DNA of 64,000 nt from Shewanella sp. MBTL60-007 (GTDB lineage Bacteria; Pseudomonadota; Gammaproteobacteria; Enterobacterales; Shewanellaceae). Location: assembly GCF_019654915.1 (NCBI RefSeq), contig NZ_BPET01000011.1:37128-101127 (forward strand), given 5' to 3'. The notes under the pieces are model-generated. The model made no database searches, was not told the origin of the DNA, and saw only the letters and a list, made by a program, of their open reading frames with translations. Positions 1 to 9,568 of this stretch are shown here, one piece after another. The stretch's first letter is position 1, and every line of letters starts with the position of its first letter. The position numbers were made by a program, and so were the translations under genes.

Positions 1-412
1 TAGTCGTACACGCCGTATTGCACAGCAACTACAGCAAGAGCTAGCGGTTGTGCTTCAGCGTGATATGAAAGACCCACGCATCGGCTTTGTCACTGTTAAC
101 GATGTAGACGTTTCTCGCGATTTAAACTACGCAAAAGTTTATGTGACCTTCTTCGAAGAAGATCCAAAGTTAGTCGAGCAGAAAGTCGAGGCACTAGAAG
201 CAGCAGCGGGTTATATCCGCTCACTTGTTGCAGGCCGTATGAAGCTGCGCGTTATGCCTGAGCTACGCTTTATCTATGACAGCTCACTCGTTGAAGGTAT
301 GCGTATGTCTAACCTTGTTAGCCGTGTTATCAGTAATGATGAAGCCAAGCAGAAGCAACATGGCATCGAGTCTGATGCAGAGCAAGACAGCAAGGAAGAG
401 GGCGACAAATAA
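1..412 (+). CDS. rbfA: Ribosome-binding factor A, 5'-truncated by the window edge
   Basis: RbfA is a small KH-like protein that binds the 30S subunit and is needed for late 16S rRNA processing and cold adaptation. The frame is open from base 2, and its first visible residues are [17 protein letters not shown]. Those normally follow a short MAKEFS-type start, so only about six codons are missing. The family stretch [18 protein letters not shown] is clear, and the C-terminus is acidic and lysine-rich. The stop codon overlaps the truB start (TAATG at 410-414), which implies translational coupling in the usual infB-rbfA-truB-rpsO-pnp cluster. Confidence 0.95.
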   Translation, partial: SRTRRIAQQLQQELAVVLQRDMKDPRIGFVTVNDVDVSRDLNYAKVYVTFFEEDPKLVEQKVEALEAAAGYIRSLVAGRMKLRVMPELRFIYDSSLVEGMRMSNLVSRVISNDEAKQKQHGIESDAEQDSKEEGDK

Positions 413-1359
413 TGGCACGTCGTTCTCGCGGCCGTTTTATCGACGGTATTGTACTGTTAGATAAAGACACCGGCATGAGCTCAAACTTTGCTCTACAAAG
501 AGTAAAGCGCTTTTTTAATGCAAATAAAGCAGGTCATACCGGCGCTCTGGATCCGCTAGCTACGGGTATGTTACCTATCTGCTTGGGTGAGGCGACGAAG
601 TTCTCACAGCACTTACTCGATGCTGATAAGCGTTATTTAGTGACGGCTAAGCTTGGTCAACGTACCGATACGAGTGATTCGGACGGTGAAGTTGTTCAAA
701 CGAGAGAAGTTAACTTCACTCAAGAGCAGTTAGATGCAGCTCTGGAACATTTTCGCGGTGAGACGATGCAAGTTCCCTCAATGTATTCTGCATTGAAATA
801 CCAAGGCCAGCCTTTGTATAAGTATGCCCGCGAAGGAATTGAAGTTCCTCGAGAGGCGCGCCCAATCAATGTGTTTGAGCTTAACTTTATTAGCCTTGAA
901 GGTGATGAGTTAACCTTAGACATTCATTGTTCAAAGGGCACTTATATCCGCACTATCACCGATGATTTAGGTGAGATGTTAGGCTGTGGCGCACATGTCA
1001 TCATGCTGCGTCGTACTCAGGTTGCGGGCTACCCATACGACAAGATGGTGTCGCTCAAGCAGCTCGAAGAGCTAGTTGCCAAGGCTGAGGCGGAATCATT
1101 ACCGTTAACAGAGGTGTTAGATCCGCTTCTGTTACCTATGGATACAGCGGTAAGTGGCTTTAAAGAGGTGAATGTCTCTGATGAGCTAGCGACTTACCTG
1201 ATGAACGGTAATCCAGTTCAGGTGGCTAACCTACCTGTCGATGAATTAGTGCGGATCACCATAGGTGAAGCGCATCAGTTTGTTGGTATTGGTCAAATGA
1301 ACGATGATGGATTACTGGCTCCTAAGCGCCTTATTGTATTAAGGGAGCAACAAGACTAA
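412..1359 (+). CDS. truB: tRNA pseudouridine-55 synthase TruB
   Basis: TruB converts U55 in the T-loop of most tRNAs to pseudouridine and also acts as a tRNA chaperone. The 315-residue protein opens with the family pattern [15 protein letters not shown]. It carries the catalytic-aspartate motif [15 protein letters not shown] near residues 43-57, and later the [15 protein letters not shown] block. Length matches the family. It starts inside the rbfA stop codon, so the two are co-translated. About 120 bases separate it from rpsO. Confidence 0.97.
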   Translation: MARRSRGRFIDGIVLLDKDTGMSSNFALQRVKRFFNANKAGHTGALDPLATGMLPICLGEATKFSQHLLDADKRYLVTAKLGQRTDTSDSDGEVVQTREVNFTQEQLDAALEHFRGETMQVPSMYSALKYQGQPLYKYAREGIEVPREARPINVFELNFISLEGDELTLDIHCSKGTYIRTITDDLGEMLGCGAHVIMLRRTQVAGYPYDKMVSLKQLEELVAKAEAESLPLTEVLDPLLLPMDTAVSGFKEVNVSDELATYLMNGNPVQVANLPVDELVRITIGEAHQFVGIGQMNDDGLLAPKRLIVLREQQD

Positions 1360-1481
1360 TTGTGGGGGGGTAATCCGACAATAAGCTTGCTACCTAAAGT
1401 CTAAATAGGTAGAATGGCGCGCCCCTTTGGCTGAGTTAGTGATCGGCTAAAGAATTTTAATGAAATATTTTGGAGATAGAA

Positions 1482-1751
1482 ATGTCACTAAGTACTGAAG
1501 CAAAAGCACAAATCTTGGCTGAATTCGGCCGTTGTGAAAACGACACTGGTTCTACTGAAGTTCAGGTTGCATTGTTAACTGCACAAATCAACCACCTACA
1601 AGGTCACTTCAAAGAGCACATCCATGATCATCATTCACGTCGTGGTCTTTTGCGTATGGTTAGCTCTCGTCGTAAGCTTCTAGCTTACCTAAAGCGTACT
1701 GAAAACGTTCGTTACCAAGAACTAATCAAGAAACTAGGTCTACGTCGTTAA
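1482..1751 (+). CDS. rpsO: 30S ribosomal protein S15
   Basis: S15 binds the central domain of 16S rRNA early in 30S assembly. The 89-residue product [16 protein letters not shown] onward is full length, with the conserved [12 protein letters not shown] and [17 protein letters not shown] segments. I place the start at 1482 because TGGAG lies upstream at a good distance; an in-frame ATG four codons earlier would add residues that S15 lacks. The 120-base leader after truB may carry the S15 autoregulatory structure known from enterics, but I did not resolve it. A strong terminator follows. Confidence 0.97.
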   Translation: MSLSTEAKAQILAEFGRCENDTGSTEVQVALLTAQINHLQGHFKEHIHDHHSRRGLLRMVSSRRKLLAYLKRTENVRYQELIKKLGLRR

Positions 1752-1770
1752 TTTTAACGTCTGATCTATT

Positions 1771-1797
1771 AAAAGGAGGCTATGCCTCCTTTTTTTG
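1771..1797 (+). terminator. Rho-independent terminator after rpsO
   Basis: A perfect GC-rich stem (AGGAGGC at 1774-1780, GCCTCCT at 1784-1790) with a three-base loop is followed by a run of T. It lies 20 bases after the rpsO stop. Confidence 0.9.
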
Positions 1798-1887
1798 TGC
1801 CTGTTTCATGCTCGTTATTTCTTTCGTGTTCGCCGATGTCTATTGAGCCTGTATGGCTTACGACTATAACCTTGGTGATGCGCTATA

Positions 1888-3933
1888 TCAGCTAATCGTT
1901 TCTCGGGCATTAGGGGTTGCAGCGAGATAATTTGCTTCAAAGGACTCTATTGCTAAAGGCTTACTAAAGTAAAAACCTTGGCCTATCTCGCAGCCGCGTT
2001 TTTGCAACCATTCGAGTTGCTGCTCATTTTCAATTCCCTCTGCGACAATGCTCAAATCCAGCTGTTTTCCTAACATCAAAATAGTCGATGCTATGGCACT
2101 CTCTTGCGGTAGATCAGATACAAAGCCGCGATCGATTTTCATGGTATTTATCGGCAAGCGACGCAGATAAGACAGAGAAGAGTAACCTGTACCAAAATCA
2201 TCTACTGCGATGCCGAATCCCGCGGCCTTTAATTGATTTAGCTTAATGATTGCACTCTCAATATCATTCATTAAAGACGTTTCAGTTATCTCAATCTCTA
2301 ATAGTTCTGGCGCTATTTGGTAGCGTAGTGCCGCCTGTTTTATATCCGGTACCAGGCTTGCGTCTTGGAACTGTTGGGAGGAGACGTTAATCGCAATTGG
2401 CATGGCAAGGTTATATTTAGCTTTCCACTGCTGAATGGTCTTACAGCTCTGCTCTATTACCCAGCGGCCAATGGGGATGATAATCCCAGTCTCTTCAGCA
2501 ACAGGAATAAAAGAGGCTGGACTAATAAGGCGGCCGTCCTTTTGCCAACGGATTAACGCTTCACAACCAACCACCTTTCCACTTTTTAGATCGAGTTTTG
2601 GCTGAAAGTGTAGTAAAAACTCACTGTTTTCCAGCGCATCATGCAGCGAGGCTTCAGTGCGTAATCGCACGGCAGCACGCTCTGTCATCTGTGGCTTAAA
2701 GAAGGCCCATTGATTTGACCCCGCTGCCTTGGCGCTATACATGGCGATATCGGCGTGACGAATGAGATCTTCTGCCCGTAGGCCGTCATCGGGATAAATC
2801 GCAATACCAATAGAGGCTGCTGGGTGGACTGTATGCTCATTAAGTTGCATAGGAATATTGAGCTGATTGAGTAATTTATCGACAAGTTCGGCGGCATGGT
2901 TAGGCGATTCAATACTATCTGCAAGTACCACAAATTCGTCTCCGCCTAACCTTGCAACAGTTCCAGACTGGCCAACGGCTATTTCTAGGTTACGCGCTAT
3001 ACGTACTAAGAACTGGTCACCTATATCATGCCCAAGCGAGTCATTGACATTCTTAAACCTGTCCAAGTCAATAAACAGCAGAGCAAATCGGCACTCTTGA
3101 AGCTTGGCTCTTTGAATGGTTACCGTGATAGTTTCTAGTAGTAGAGTACGATTAGGTAAGCCTGTTAGCGCGTCTCTGGTGGCCATTTTGCGCAACTTAT
3201 TTTGGGTTGTGTCGAACTGCGCCAAAATTTGGTTAAGCTTTGAGATAACGACACCAAGCTCATCGTTGCTATGGGAGCGAGTTACGGGAAGTAGATTTTT
3301 CGCTGGAGACTCAGGATCAATTTTGTCGATAGCCTCGCTTATTTTGGCAATAGGCTGGGTAAGGAAGCGATGAAAAACAACGGAAAGCACTAACGTCAGT
3401 AGAAAAGCGCGGGCGAGTGTAGCCCAAAGGCTAAATCTAAGGCTAGAAATTAAAGCGCTTGTGAGTTCCTGAGTATCATAAAACACAGTTAAGGTGCCAA
3501 TAAGCTCTTTATTTCCATTAGCGTCGGTATAGAAAGGTCGATAAAGGGACCGAGAAACCTCTTTTAGATCGCCAAATAGCTCCGAGCTGACCTTGATGAA
3601 AAACTCTGGATTGGTGGCTGGCGCACCATTATTAACTGAGACGAAGCGGCTGCCATCTTCGAGTTCTAACAATGCGGAGCTAACATGTTTGACTTTCAAA
3701 ATCCCTTGAATGGTTTGAGCGGCGAGTAGGTCATCTAGGGCCCAGATGGCATTTATCGCTGGTTGCTCAAAGGAGTCGATTAGCTCAAGTTGGGTCAGGC
3801 TAAGCTCCTCACGTGTATCGGTGACGAGTAGAAAAATTTCAATTAAAAAGATCGCAACAGCAAAAAATAAAGTGGAAGAAACGAGCAAAACTGTTTGCTT
3901 CCATGTGAGCGATTTGAAACTCTCCTTCATCAA
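1888..3933 (-). CDS. Membrane GGDEF-EAL cyclic-di-GMP protein
   Basis: This 681-residue protein has the layout of a membrane-bound cyclic-di-GMP enzyme. An N-terminal transmembrane helix (about residues 12-35) precedes a periplasmic sensor of roughly 130 residues. A second helix and a HAMP-like linker (RFLTQPIAKISEAIDKI) come next. The GGDEF domain has GGDEF intact at 330-334, and the C-terminal domain has EAL intact at 458-460. The EAL domain also shows DDFGTGYSSLSYL and KIDRGF, which suggests active phosphodiesterase; net activity cannot be read from sequence. It is transcribed against rpsO and pnp and splits the usual rpsO-pnp pair, which is uncommon. An alternative start is the adjacent Met2. 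Confidence 0.9.
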   Translation of the reverse strand: MMKESFKSLTWKQTVLLVSSTLFFAVAIFLIEIFLLVTDTREELSLTQLELIDSFEQPAINAIWALDDLLAAQTIQGILKVKHVSSALLELEDGSRFVSVNNGAPATNPEFFIKVSSELFGDLKEVSRSLYRPFYTDANGNKELIGTLTVFYDTQELTSALISSLRFSLWATLARAFLLTLVLSVVFHRFLTQPIAKISEAIDKIDPESPAKNLLPVTRSHSNDELGVVISKLNQILAQFDTTQNKLRKMATRDALTGLPNRTLLLETITVTIQRAKLQECRFALLFIDLDRFKNVNDSLGHDIGDQFLVRIARNLEIAVGQSGTVARLGGDEFVVLADSIESPNHAAELVDKLLNQLNIPMQLNEHTVHPAASIGIAIYPDDGLRAEDLIRHADIAMYSAKAAGSNQWAFFKPQMTERAAVRLRTEASLHDALENSEFLLHFQPKLDLKSGKVVGCEALIRWQKDGRLISPASFIPVAEETGIIIPIGRWVIEQSCKTIQQWKAKYNLAMPIAINVSSQQFQDASLVPDIKQAALRYQIAPELLEIEITETSLMNDIESAIIKLNQLKAAGFGIAVDDFGTGYSSLSYLRRLPINTMKIDRGFVSDLPQESAIASTILMLGKQLDLSIVAEGIENEQQLEWLQKRGCEIGQGFYFSKPLAIESFEANYLAATPNARETIS

Positions 3934-4060
3934 CTCTCTTCCTTTATATCAATGGTTTAGGTTTGTTTCACTCGTTTGTGACCAGCTAAGGTTACCTTCG
4001 CTATTGACGAGTTGATCCACTTTAGAGAAAAGATTGTGCTTTGTCATCAATCTATTCTCT

Positions 4061-4089
4061 TTATCTATTGAATAAACTTGCAGTATACT
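4061..4089 (+). promoter_or_regulatory. Possible sigma-70 promoter for pnp
   Basis: TATACT at 4084-4089 is a good -10 element; TTATCT at 4061-4066 is a poor -35 at 17-base spacing. It lies 44 bases before the pnp start in a stretch free of genes on this strand. An own promoter is expected because the rpsO terminator and an opposing gene separate pnp from rpsO. Confidence 0.4.
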
Positions 4090-4132
4090 TACGCGCGTAA
4101 TTAAGGTAATTAAATATTAAGGAATGGTTCAC

Positions 4133-6238
4133 GTGAATCCAATCGTAAAGAGTTTTGAATATGGTCAGCATACGGTCACTCTAGAGACCGGTGTTATTGC
4201 GCGTCAAGCAGATGCTGCTGTTTTGGCAAGTATGGGTGATACAACGGTATTGGTTACTGTTGTTGGCAAGAAAGCTGAAGAGCCAGGCCGTGACTTTTTC
4301 CCGCTAACCGTTAATTACCAGGAAAAAACATACGCAGCAGGTAAGATCCCAGGTGGATTCTTTAAGCGTGAAGGTCGTCCATCTGAAGGCGAAACCTTAA
4401 CTGCACGTCTAATCGACCGTCCAATCCGTCCACTATTCCCGAACGGTTTCAAGAACGAAGTTCAGGTTATCATTACAGTTGTTTCTGTTGACCCTGAAAT
4501 CAGCCCAGAAGTTATCTCTATGATTGGTACTTCTGCTGCACTATCTATTTCTGGTATTCCATTTAATGGTCCACTAGGTTCAGCTCGTGTTGGCTATGTA
4601 AATGGCGAATATATCCTTAACCCAACTGTTACGCAGCTTGTTGATAGCCAGTTAGAGCTATCTGTTGCAGGTACTGAAAGCGCTGTACTTATGGTTGAGT
4701 CTGAAGCAAACGCACTGCCTGAAGAAGTTATGCTAGGTGCGGTTGTTTATGGTCATGAACAGCAACAAGTTGTTATTCAAGCAATTAAAGAGCTACAAGC
4801 TGAAGTTAACAAGCCTGTATGGGACTGGTCAGCACCAGCACAAGACGAAGAGCTTGTCGCTAAGATCAAAGAGTTGGCAGAAGCTGGTCTAACTGAAGCT
4901 TACCAAATTGAAGTTAAGCAAGATCGTTACGCTCAAGTTGGCGTTGTTAAGTCAGCAGCTAAAGAAGCAATTCTGGCTGAAAACCCAGATGCGGATACGC
5001 GTGAAATTGACGGCCTACTTGGTAGCTTAGAGAAGAAAGTGGTTCGTAGCCGAATCATCGCTGGTAACCCTCGTATCGATGGCCGTGAACCAGATATGGT
5101 TCGTGCACTTAACGTGATGGCTGGCGTACTTCCACGTACTCACGGTAGCTCACTATTTACTCGTGGTGAAACTCAGGCGTTAGTAACTTGTACACTTGGT
5201 ACAGAGCGTGACGCGCAGAAGATCGATAGCATCATGGGCGAGCAAACTAGCCGCTTTATGTTGCACTACAACTTCCCTCCATATTCTGTTGGTGAAACGG
5301 GTATGGTTGGTTCGCCAAAGCGTCGTGAAATTGGTCACGGTAAGCTAGCATGGCGTGGTATCAACGCTGTTATGCCGACAGCTGAAGAGTTCCCATACAG
5401 CGTTCGTGTTGTATCTGAGATCACTGAATCTAACGGTTCAAGCTCTATGGCGTCAGTTTGTGGTACTTCTCTAGCACTTATGGATGCTGGTGTACCAATT
5501 AAGACTTCTGTTGCTGGTATTGCAATGGGTCTAGTTAAGGAAGGCGATGATTTCGTAGTTCTTTCTGACATCCTAGGCGATGAAGATCACCTTGGTGACA
5601 TGGACTTTAAAGTAGCGGGTACTCGCGACGGTATTACTGCTCTGCAGATGGATATCAAGATCGAAGGTATCACTAAAGAGATCATGCAGATCGCATTAAA
5701 GCAAGCTTATGGTGCGCGTGTTCATATCCTAAATGTTATGGATCAAGCTATCTCTGGTCACCGTGAAGATATTTCTGACCACGCTCCACGTATCACGACT
5801 CTTAAGATCAACCCAGAGAAGATCCGTGATGTTATCGGTAAAGGTGGTGCTACTATTCGTGCACTAACTGAAGAAACTGGTACTACGATTGAGCTTGAAG
5901 ATGACGGTACAGTGAAGATTGCTTCTGCAAATGGTGAAGCGACTAAAGAAGCTATCCGTCGTATCGAAGAGATCACTGCTGAAGTTGAAGTTGGCTCTGT
6001 ATACAACGGTAAAGTCGTTCGTATCGTTGACTTCGGTGCATTCGTAACGATTCTTCCTGGTAAAGATGGTCTAGTACACATTTCTCAAATCGCTGAAGAG
6101 CGCGTTGCGAACGTGTCTGACTACCTAGAAGTAGGTCAAGAAGTTAAAGTTAAGGTGATGGAAGTTGACCGCCAAGGCCGTGTACGTCTTTCTATGAAAG
6201 AAGCGACACCTAAAGCCGAAGCGCCTGCAGCTGAGTAA
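4133..6238 (+). CDS. pnp: Polynucleotide phosphorylase
   Basis: PNPase is the trimeric 3'-5' phosphorolytic exoribonuclease of the RNA degradosome. Two RNase PH domains are visible: [14 protein letters not shown] in the first, and [15 protein letters not shown] with [10 protein letters not shown] in the second. KH ([16 protein letters not shown]) and S1 ([26 protein letters not shown]) domains follow. The reading frame has an ATG at 4124, but TAAGGA ends directly against it. The GTG at 4133 has that same ribosome site nine bases upstream and gives the family N-terminus ([15 protein letters not shown]), so I prefer GTG. A strong terminator follows. Confidence 0.96.
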   Translation: MNPIVKSFEYGQHTVTLETGVIARQADAAVLASMGDTTVLVTVVGKKAEEPGRDFFPLTVNYQEKTYAAGKIPGGFFKREGRPSEGETLTARLIDRPIRPLFPNGFKNEVQVIITVVSVDPEISPEVISMIGTSAALSISGIPFNGPLGSARVGYVNGEYILNPTVTQLVDSQLELSVAGTESAVLMVESEANALPEEVMLGAVVYGHEQQQVVIQAIKELQAEVNKPVWDWSAPAQDEELVAKIKELAEAGLTEAYQIEVKQDRYAQVGVVKSAAKEAILAENPDADTREIDGLLGSLEKKVVRSRIIAGNPRIDGREPDMVRALNVMAGVLPRTHGSSLFTRGETQALVTCTLGTERDAQKIDSIMGEQTSRFMLHYNFPPYSVGETGMVGSPKRREIGHGKLAWRGINAVMPTAEEFPYSVRVVSEITESNGSSSMASVCGTSLALMDAGVPIKTSVAGIAMGLVKEGDDFVVLSDILGDEDHLGDMDFKVAGTRDGITALQMDIKIEGITKEIMQIALKQAYGARVHILNVMDQAISGHREDISDHAPRITTLKINPEKIRDVIGKGGATIRALTEETGTTIELEDDGTVKIASANGEATKEAIRRIEEITAEVEVGSVYNGKVVRIVDFGAFVTILPGKDGLVHISQIAEERVANVSDYLEVGQEVKVKVMEVDRQGRVRLSMKEATPKAEAPAAE

Positions 6239-6256
6239 GCACCAGCACTTTACTAA

Positions 6257-6283
6257 AGAGGAGGCCTTTGGCCTCCTTTTTTT
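6257..6283 (+). terminator. Rho-independent terminator after pnp
   Basis: GGAGGCC, TTT and GGCCTCC form a perfect stem-loop followed by seven T residues, 20-odd bases after the pnp stop. Confidence 0.92.
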
Positions 6284-6407
6284 ATGCGTACAAATTAAAG
6301 TTGATCAATTAATCTTCGCTAATTTGATTATTTTCAATTCCTTGATAGCAGTCGTGATAAGGGGTTGCTATGATTGGTGCTATTGGCGAACTCAAAAGGT
6401 TAAATGG

Positions 6408-7301
6408 ATGAATCAAAAGATACGAGCTGCCGTGGTAGTGGCTGTGGCAAGTGTAAGTATGCTGTTGACAGGATGTGTGTCCACTCAGTCCGATAGTGAA
6501 CAACAAACATCGATAAGGGTTGCCCCTGTTTCGCCCGATTATAAATTGGAAATTACCTTAGCTAAGTTGAATGAAATTTTGGCTTCAGTGGAGTTAACAC
6601 CTGAGCAGCGTGCGCGTTTTCATTACGACCGCGGTGTTATCTATGATCGTGTCGGCCTGCGTATATTGAGTCGTATCGATTTTCACCAAGCATTAAAGTT
6701 GCAGCCTAACTTAGCTGATGCTTATAACTTTCTTGGGATCTATTACACTCAGGAAAGTGAGTTTGAAAGCGCCTATGAAGCATTCGATGCTGTATTAGAG
6801 CTATCACCTGATTACGACTATGCCTACTTGAACCGCGGGATTTCACTCTATTATGGTGAGCGTATGGAGCTTGCCGTATCGGATATGAATGCCTTTTACA
6901 ACCGAGACCCATCTGATGGATATAGAGTATTGTGGCTCTATTTAGCAGAGCGTGAAATTGACGAGCAAGCTGCACAGCTGAAGCTGGCTGAAAACCGTCA
7001 GAATTTACAGGCTAATGTATGGTCTACGGCTTTAGTCGATTTTTACTTAGGGAAAAAGACTAAGGAAGAGATATTCAAACTCGCGAAAGAGGGGCTAAAG
7101 CACCCTAATGAATATGCTGAGCGCCTTTGTGAAGCCTACTTCTATATGGCAAAGATTGCGCAAAAACGGGGTGATAATGCCGAGGCGGCTAATTACTTTA
7201 GATTAGCATTGGCGACAAATATCTATGATTTTGTTGAGCATCGTTACGCGAGGCTTGAGCTTGCTAAAACCAATGAAGCTTTAAATATGGCTACAAACTA
7301 A
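6408..7301 (+). CDS. nlpI: Lipoprotein NlpI (TPR protein)
   Basis: NlpI is an outer-membrane TPR lipoprotein that adapts murein endopeptidases to the Prc protease. The product, 297 residues from the chosen start, has a signal peptide ending in the lipobox LLTGC. Several TPR units follow, for example LADAYNFLGIYYTQESEFES and DYAYLNRGISLYYGE. Length agrees with the family (about 294). The start at 6408 (MNQKIRAAV) puts a basic n-region before the hydrophobic core and has AAGG upstream; earlier in-frame codons would spoil the signal peptide. nlpI commonly follows pnp. Confidence 0.93.
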   Translation: MNQKIRAAVVVAVASVSMLLTGCVSTQSDSEQQTSIRVAPVSPDYKLEITLAKLNEILASVELTPEQRARFHYDRGVIYDRVGLRILSRIDFHQALKLQPNLADAYNFLGIYYTQESEFESAYEAFDAVLELSPDYDYAYLNRGISLYYGERMELAVSDMNAFYNRDPSDGYRVLWLYLAEREIDEQAAQLKLAENRQNLQANVWSTALVDFYLGKKTKEEIFKLAKEGLKHPNEYAERLCEAYFYMAKIAQKRGDNAEAANYFRLALATNIYDFVEHRYARLELAKTNEALNMATN

Positions 7302-7320
7302 AGTTAATCAACGCGCATTA

Positions 7321-7344
7321 AAGCCTCCCTTCGGAGGCTTTTTT
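7321..7344 (+). terminator. Rho-independent terminator after nlpI
   Basis: AAGCCTCC, CTTC and GGAGGCTT form a perfect stem with a tetraloop, followed by T residues. Confidence 0.9.
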
Positions 7345-7409
7345 ATTCGCTGGCTTTACAAATAGATGCCGATGCACCCGATGTGGTAGCTAAAACGTAG
7401 GTGAGCGGC

Positions 7410-7415
7410 TATAAT
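7410..7415 (+). promoter_or_regulatory. -10 element of the original prfC promoter, now orphaned
   Basis: A consensus TATAAT lies 36 bases before the prfC ATG. No good -35 is visible at 16-18 bases, so the call rests on the -10 and position. Because the ICE interrupts prfC just downstream, any transcript from here now reads into the attL arm. Confidence 0.5.
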
Positions 7416-7451
7416 TGCGGCCTTTGTGAACTCCCAGAATTACAGGTAAAC

Positions 7452-7538
7452 ATGTCAGGCTATAAAGTTGAGGTCGACAAACGTCGCACTTTTGCCATCA
7501 TCTCGCACCCTGATGCCGCCCAGCCTTTCAACGCTTAA
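7452..7538 (+). pseudogene. prfC: 5' fragment of prfC (peptide release factor 3) cut by ICE integration
   Basis: The frame reads MSGYKVEVDKRRTFAIISHP, then DAA, QPFNA and a stop. The first 22 residues match the RF3 N-terminus, which normally continues DAGKTT through the GTP-binding P-loop. The reading departs from prfC immediately before GKTT and stops after 28 codons. This is the expected left junction of an SXT/R391-family ICE, which inserts at the 5' end of prfC. In that family the right end of the element supplies a new promoter and 5' coding end, so RF3 is still made; that end lies outside this window. Confidence 0.93.
7495..7520. other. attL crossover region in prfC
   Basis: Identity with the expected prfC reading ends at the codons for HPDA, at about 7507-7517 (CACCCTGATGC); the next codons no longer give GKTT. 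The crossover core must lie at or just before this point. The exact core cannot be fixed without attR or an empty attB from the same strain. Confidence 0.7.
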
Positions 7539-7653
7539 AACCACCTTTCATTGCACACCACAATCACATCTCTACGTACTGAATTTAAAGGCTTTTTGTC
7601 TTTTTCTCGTTTCTTTGCTTTTCAATGATGTTCAAGCGTAACCTCGGAAAGTG

Positions 7654-7999
7654 TGTACAAACTTGAGTACAAATTCCGTTTTAAAGGCCTTTGGCGAAAA
7701 TTCCATGACACAAATCTGGCTGTAGGCCTTGTGGTTACTGGGTTTGATGAAGAAAGTACCTCCTGCTTTTGATACTTTGGTTTCGACATTACAAAAGCGG
7801 AATAAATGCGATCATCTCTAGTTTTTTGTTTATAAGCTTATGAATTTAAAGGGTTCGTCATTGTGTTTTTTGGTGTGTCATCGTTGCGAGTGTACAAACA
7901 GTGTGTACAAATTTTTCTCGTTAGGCGTGTTGATTGCTCTTCATGACACAAACCGCCTTGTAGCCCTTGTTATTCATAGTTTTGAGCTGAAAAGTACCT
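7654..7999 (+). repeat. Two degenerate 108-base direct repeats in the attL arm
   Basis: Copy 1 spans 7654-7761 and copy 2 spans 7891-7999, offset by 237-238 bases. Each starts with a pair of TGTACAAA/AGTACAAA motifs 12-13 bases apart (7654 and 7666; 7891 and 7904). Each continues about 40 bases later with TGACACAAA (7706; 7944), then TGTAG-CCTTGT, and ends in AAAGTACCT. The stretch between prfC and xis (7539-8119) holds no credible gene. Repeated short motifs on the arm of an integrase attachment site are typical of arm-type Int or Xis binding sites; that role is inferred. Confidence 0.7.
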
Positions 8000-8119
8000 A
8001 ATAGCAACATTTGTGTTTTGATAAGGCTGATCTTCTGAACAAATCATGCATCTTTCTGACCATCAACAAGTGATGAATCAGGCGATGATAGCTTTACATT
8101 GATTTTCAGGAGAATGCAG

Positions 8120-8314
8120 ATGACAGCAGTAGCGCACCAGGTAACCCCTTTTCTAACATCTTACGAAGTGATGGCTCGTTACCACATAAGCTATACGACG
8201 CTCTGGCGAAGAATAAAAGATGGCAGCTTGCCGCAACCTCGTATCAACCGAAATACACGAAACAAGCTTTGGCACATTGAAGACCTAGAAGAGTATGAGA
8301 AGAAAGAGGACTGA
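8120..8314 (+). CDS. xis: Excisionase (recombination directionality factor)
   Basis: This 64-residue, MerR/AlpA-like winged-helix protein bears the motif YEVMARYHISYTTLWRRIKDG and a basic C-terminal half. Such proteins bind the attachment arms and steer the integrase towards excision. The start at 8120 has AGGAG seven bases upstream; the in-frame ATG at 8114 lies too close to it. It points towards int, and the stop codons are only 11 bases apart, so the pair is convergent. In SXT/R391 elements xis is known to be switched on by the SetCD activator. Confidence 0.85.
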   Translation: MTAVAHQVTPFLTSYEVMARYHISYTTLWRRIKDGSLPQPRINRNTRNKLWHIEDLEEYEKKED

Positions 8315-8325
8315 GCCTCTTTCTT

Positions 8326-9567
8326 TTATTGTCCGAAACGCCAGTTGAACGGAAAGCCTGTCGGCTCGATGATGGTCTCTAGCTGTTGATACCAAACGTC
8401 GTAAGCATGACGCATTTCATCCAGGTACTGATATTGGTTGTAGATAGCATCCAACCCTTTTTTGCTGTGGCCAATCATCAACTCGGCAACTTCTTGCGTG
8501 GTGATGGCTGACATTCGCGTTCGCATCGTTCTGCGAAGATCATGCATAGACCAGTGTTCCATCTCAATACCAAGCGACCTGCGAGCCCAGATTTTCACAT
8601 TGTTAGGAATAGTGGTATCAAAGCCATTTGTGGCAAGCTCTTCTTGTCCGTTAGCGGGAAACACGTAAGTTGATTTACTCATCTGCATCGCCAGTTCAAT
8701 CAGCTCAATAGCAGGCCTAATCAATGGCCGCATGATTGGCGCTCCAATTTTCTCACCTTGTTTGCGGATCTCTATAGGCACTGTCCACATTGCTGATTGC
8801 AAATCAAAGTGATGCTTTTCAGCTTGAATGAGTTCGCCCTTGCGACCGCCCAATAGCAGAAGCAGCTTTATGTAGATGCGATTCTTCTCAGTGATTTTTG
8901 ACTCATGCAAATAGCGCCAAAGTATCCTGATCTCGTTGTCATTTAGCACCCGAGTTCGTTTGCCTTTCTTACCGCCAACCTTTTTTGCTGTGATCCCAGC
9001 AGCAGCGTTAATTTCCAAGATTTGTTCATCAATCAGCCAGTCATAGAACTTATGCAGTACAGACACTAGGCGCTCTGTGTTTGACGGAGACGATTCCGAA
9101 ACCTCACGAAGACAGTTTCTTAAGGACAATTCATTGATGTCAGTTAATGGATACTTGCCAAGTCGGGGCAGCAAATATATTTCACTGCTACGTTTTTGGA
9201 AGTGCCACGTTTTCTCCTTTAGTCCTTGCTTACCGGCAGAGTCTATCCAGTCTCGAAAAATCGATTCGAAGCTTTGGTTGGCAGAATACTTAGCCCGTTC
9301 CTGCTGTAGGTAGAGCTTAGGGTTTCGGCCTTGATCAAGTACTGCCCTTAACCTATCCAGCTCATTCCTGGCTTCAGCAAGCTTCATAAGTGGGTAAGTA
9401 CCTATGTCTACCCGCTGTTGCTTGCCATCGAAACGATAACGAAACTGAAAAACAATTTTGCCCTTGGGCGATACCCGAGCACTTAGCCCATCTCGGTCGG
9501 CTTTTACTACGGTTTCTTTTGCTTCTTTATTTAACCTGGCATCGAGCCAGCTAACTGATAACGCCAT
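8326..9567 (-). CDS. int: ICE tyrosine integrase
   Basis: This 413-residue tyrosine recombinase integrates and excises the element at prfC. The N-terminal arm-binding domain follows the prophage-integrase pattern (LSARVSPKGKIVFQFRYRF). A SAM-like core-binding domain lies at about residues 95-185. In the catalytic domain I see Arg242 (GGRKGEL), His342 and Arg345 (HDLRR), His367 (IGHS) and Tyr376. All key residues are present. The start lies one base after the srpR stop, so int is probably also read from the srpM-srpR transcript. Confidence 0.95.
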   Translation of the reverse strand: MALSVSWLDARLNKEAKETVVKADRDGLSARVSPKGKIVFQFRYRFDGKQQRVDIGTYPLMKLAEARNELDRLRAVLDQGRNPKLYLQQERAKYSANQSFESIFRDWIDSAGKQGLKEKTWHFQKRSSEIYLLPRLGKYPLTDINELSLRNCLREVSESSPSNTERLVSVLHKFYDWLIDEQILEINAAAGITAKKVGGKKGKRTRVLNDNEIRILWRYLHESKITEKNRIYIKLLLLLGGRKGELIQAEKHHFDLQSAMWTVPIEIRKQGEKIGAPIMRPLIRPAIELIELAMQMSKSTYVFPANGQEELATNGFDTTIPNNVKIWARRSLGIEMEHWSMHDLRRTMRTRMSAITTQEVAELMIGHSKKGLDAIYNQYQYLDEMRHAYDVWYQQLETIIEPTGFPFNWRFGQ

Positions 9568-9568
9568 G

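Noticed and set aside
7539..8119. CRISPR array in the attL arm
   Set aside because: Only two long degenerate copies, with no short identical repeats separated by unique spacers.
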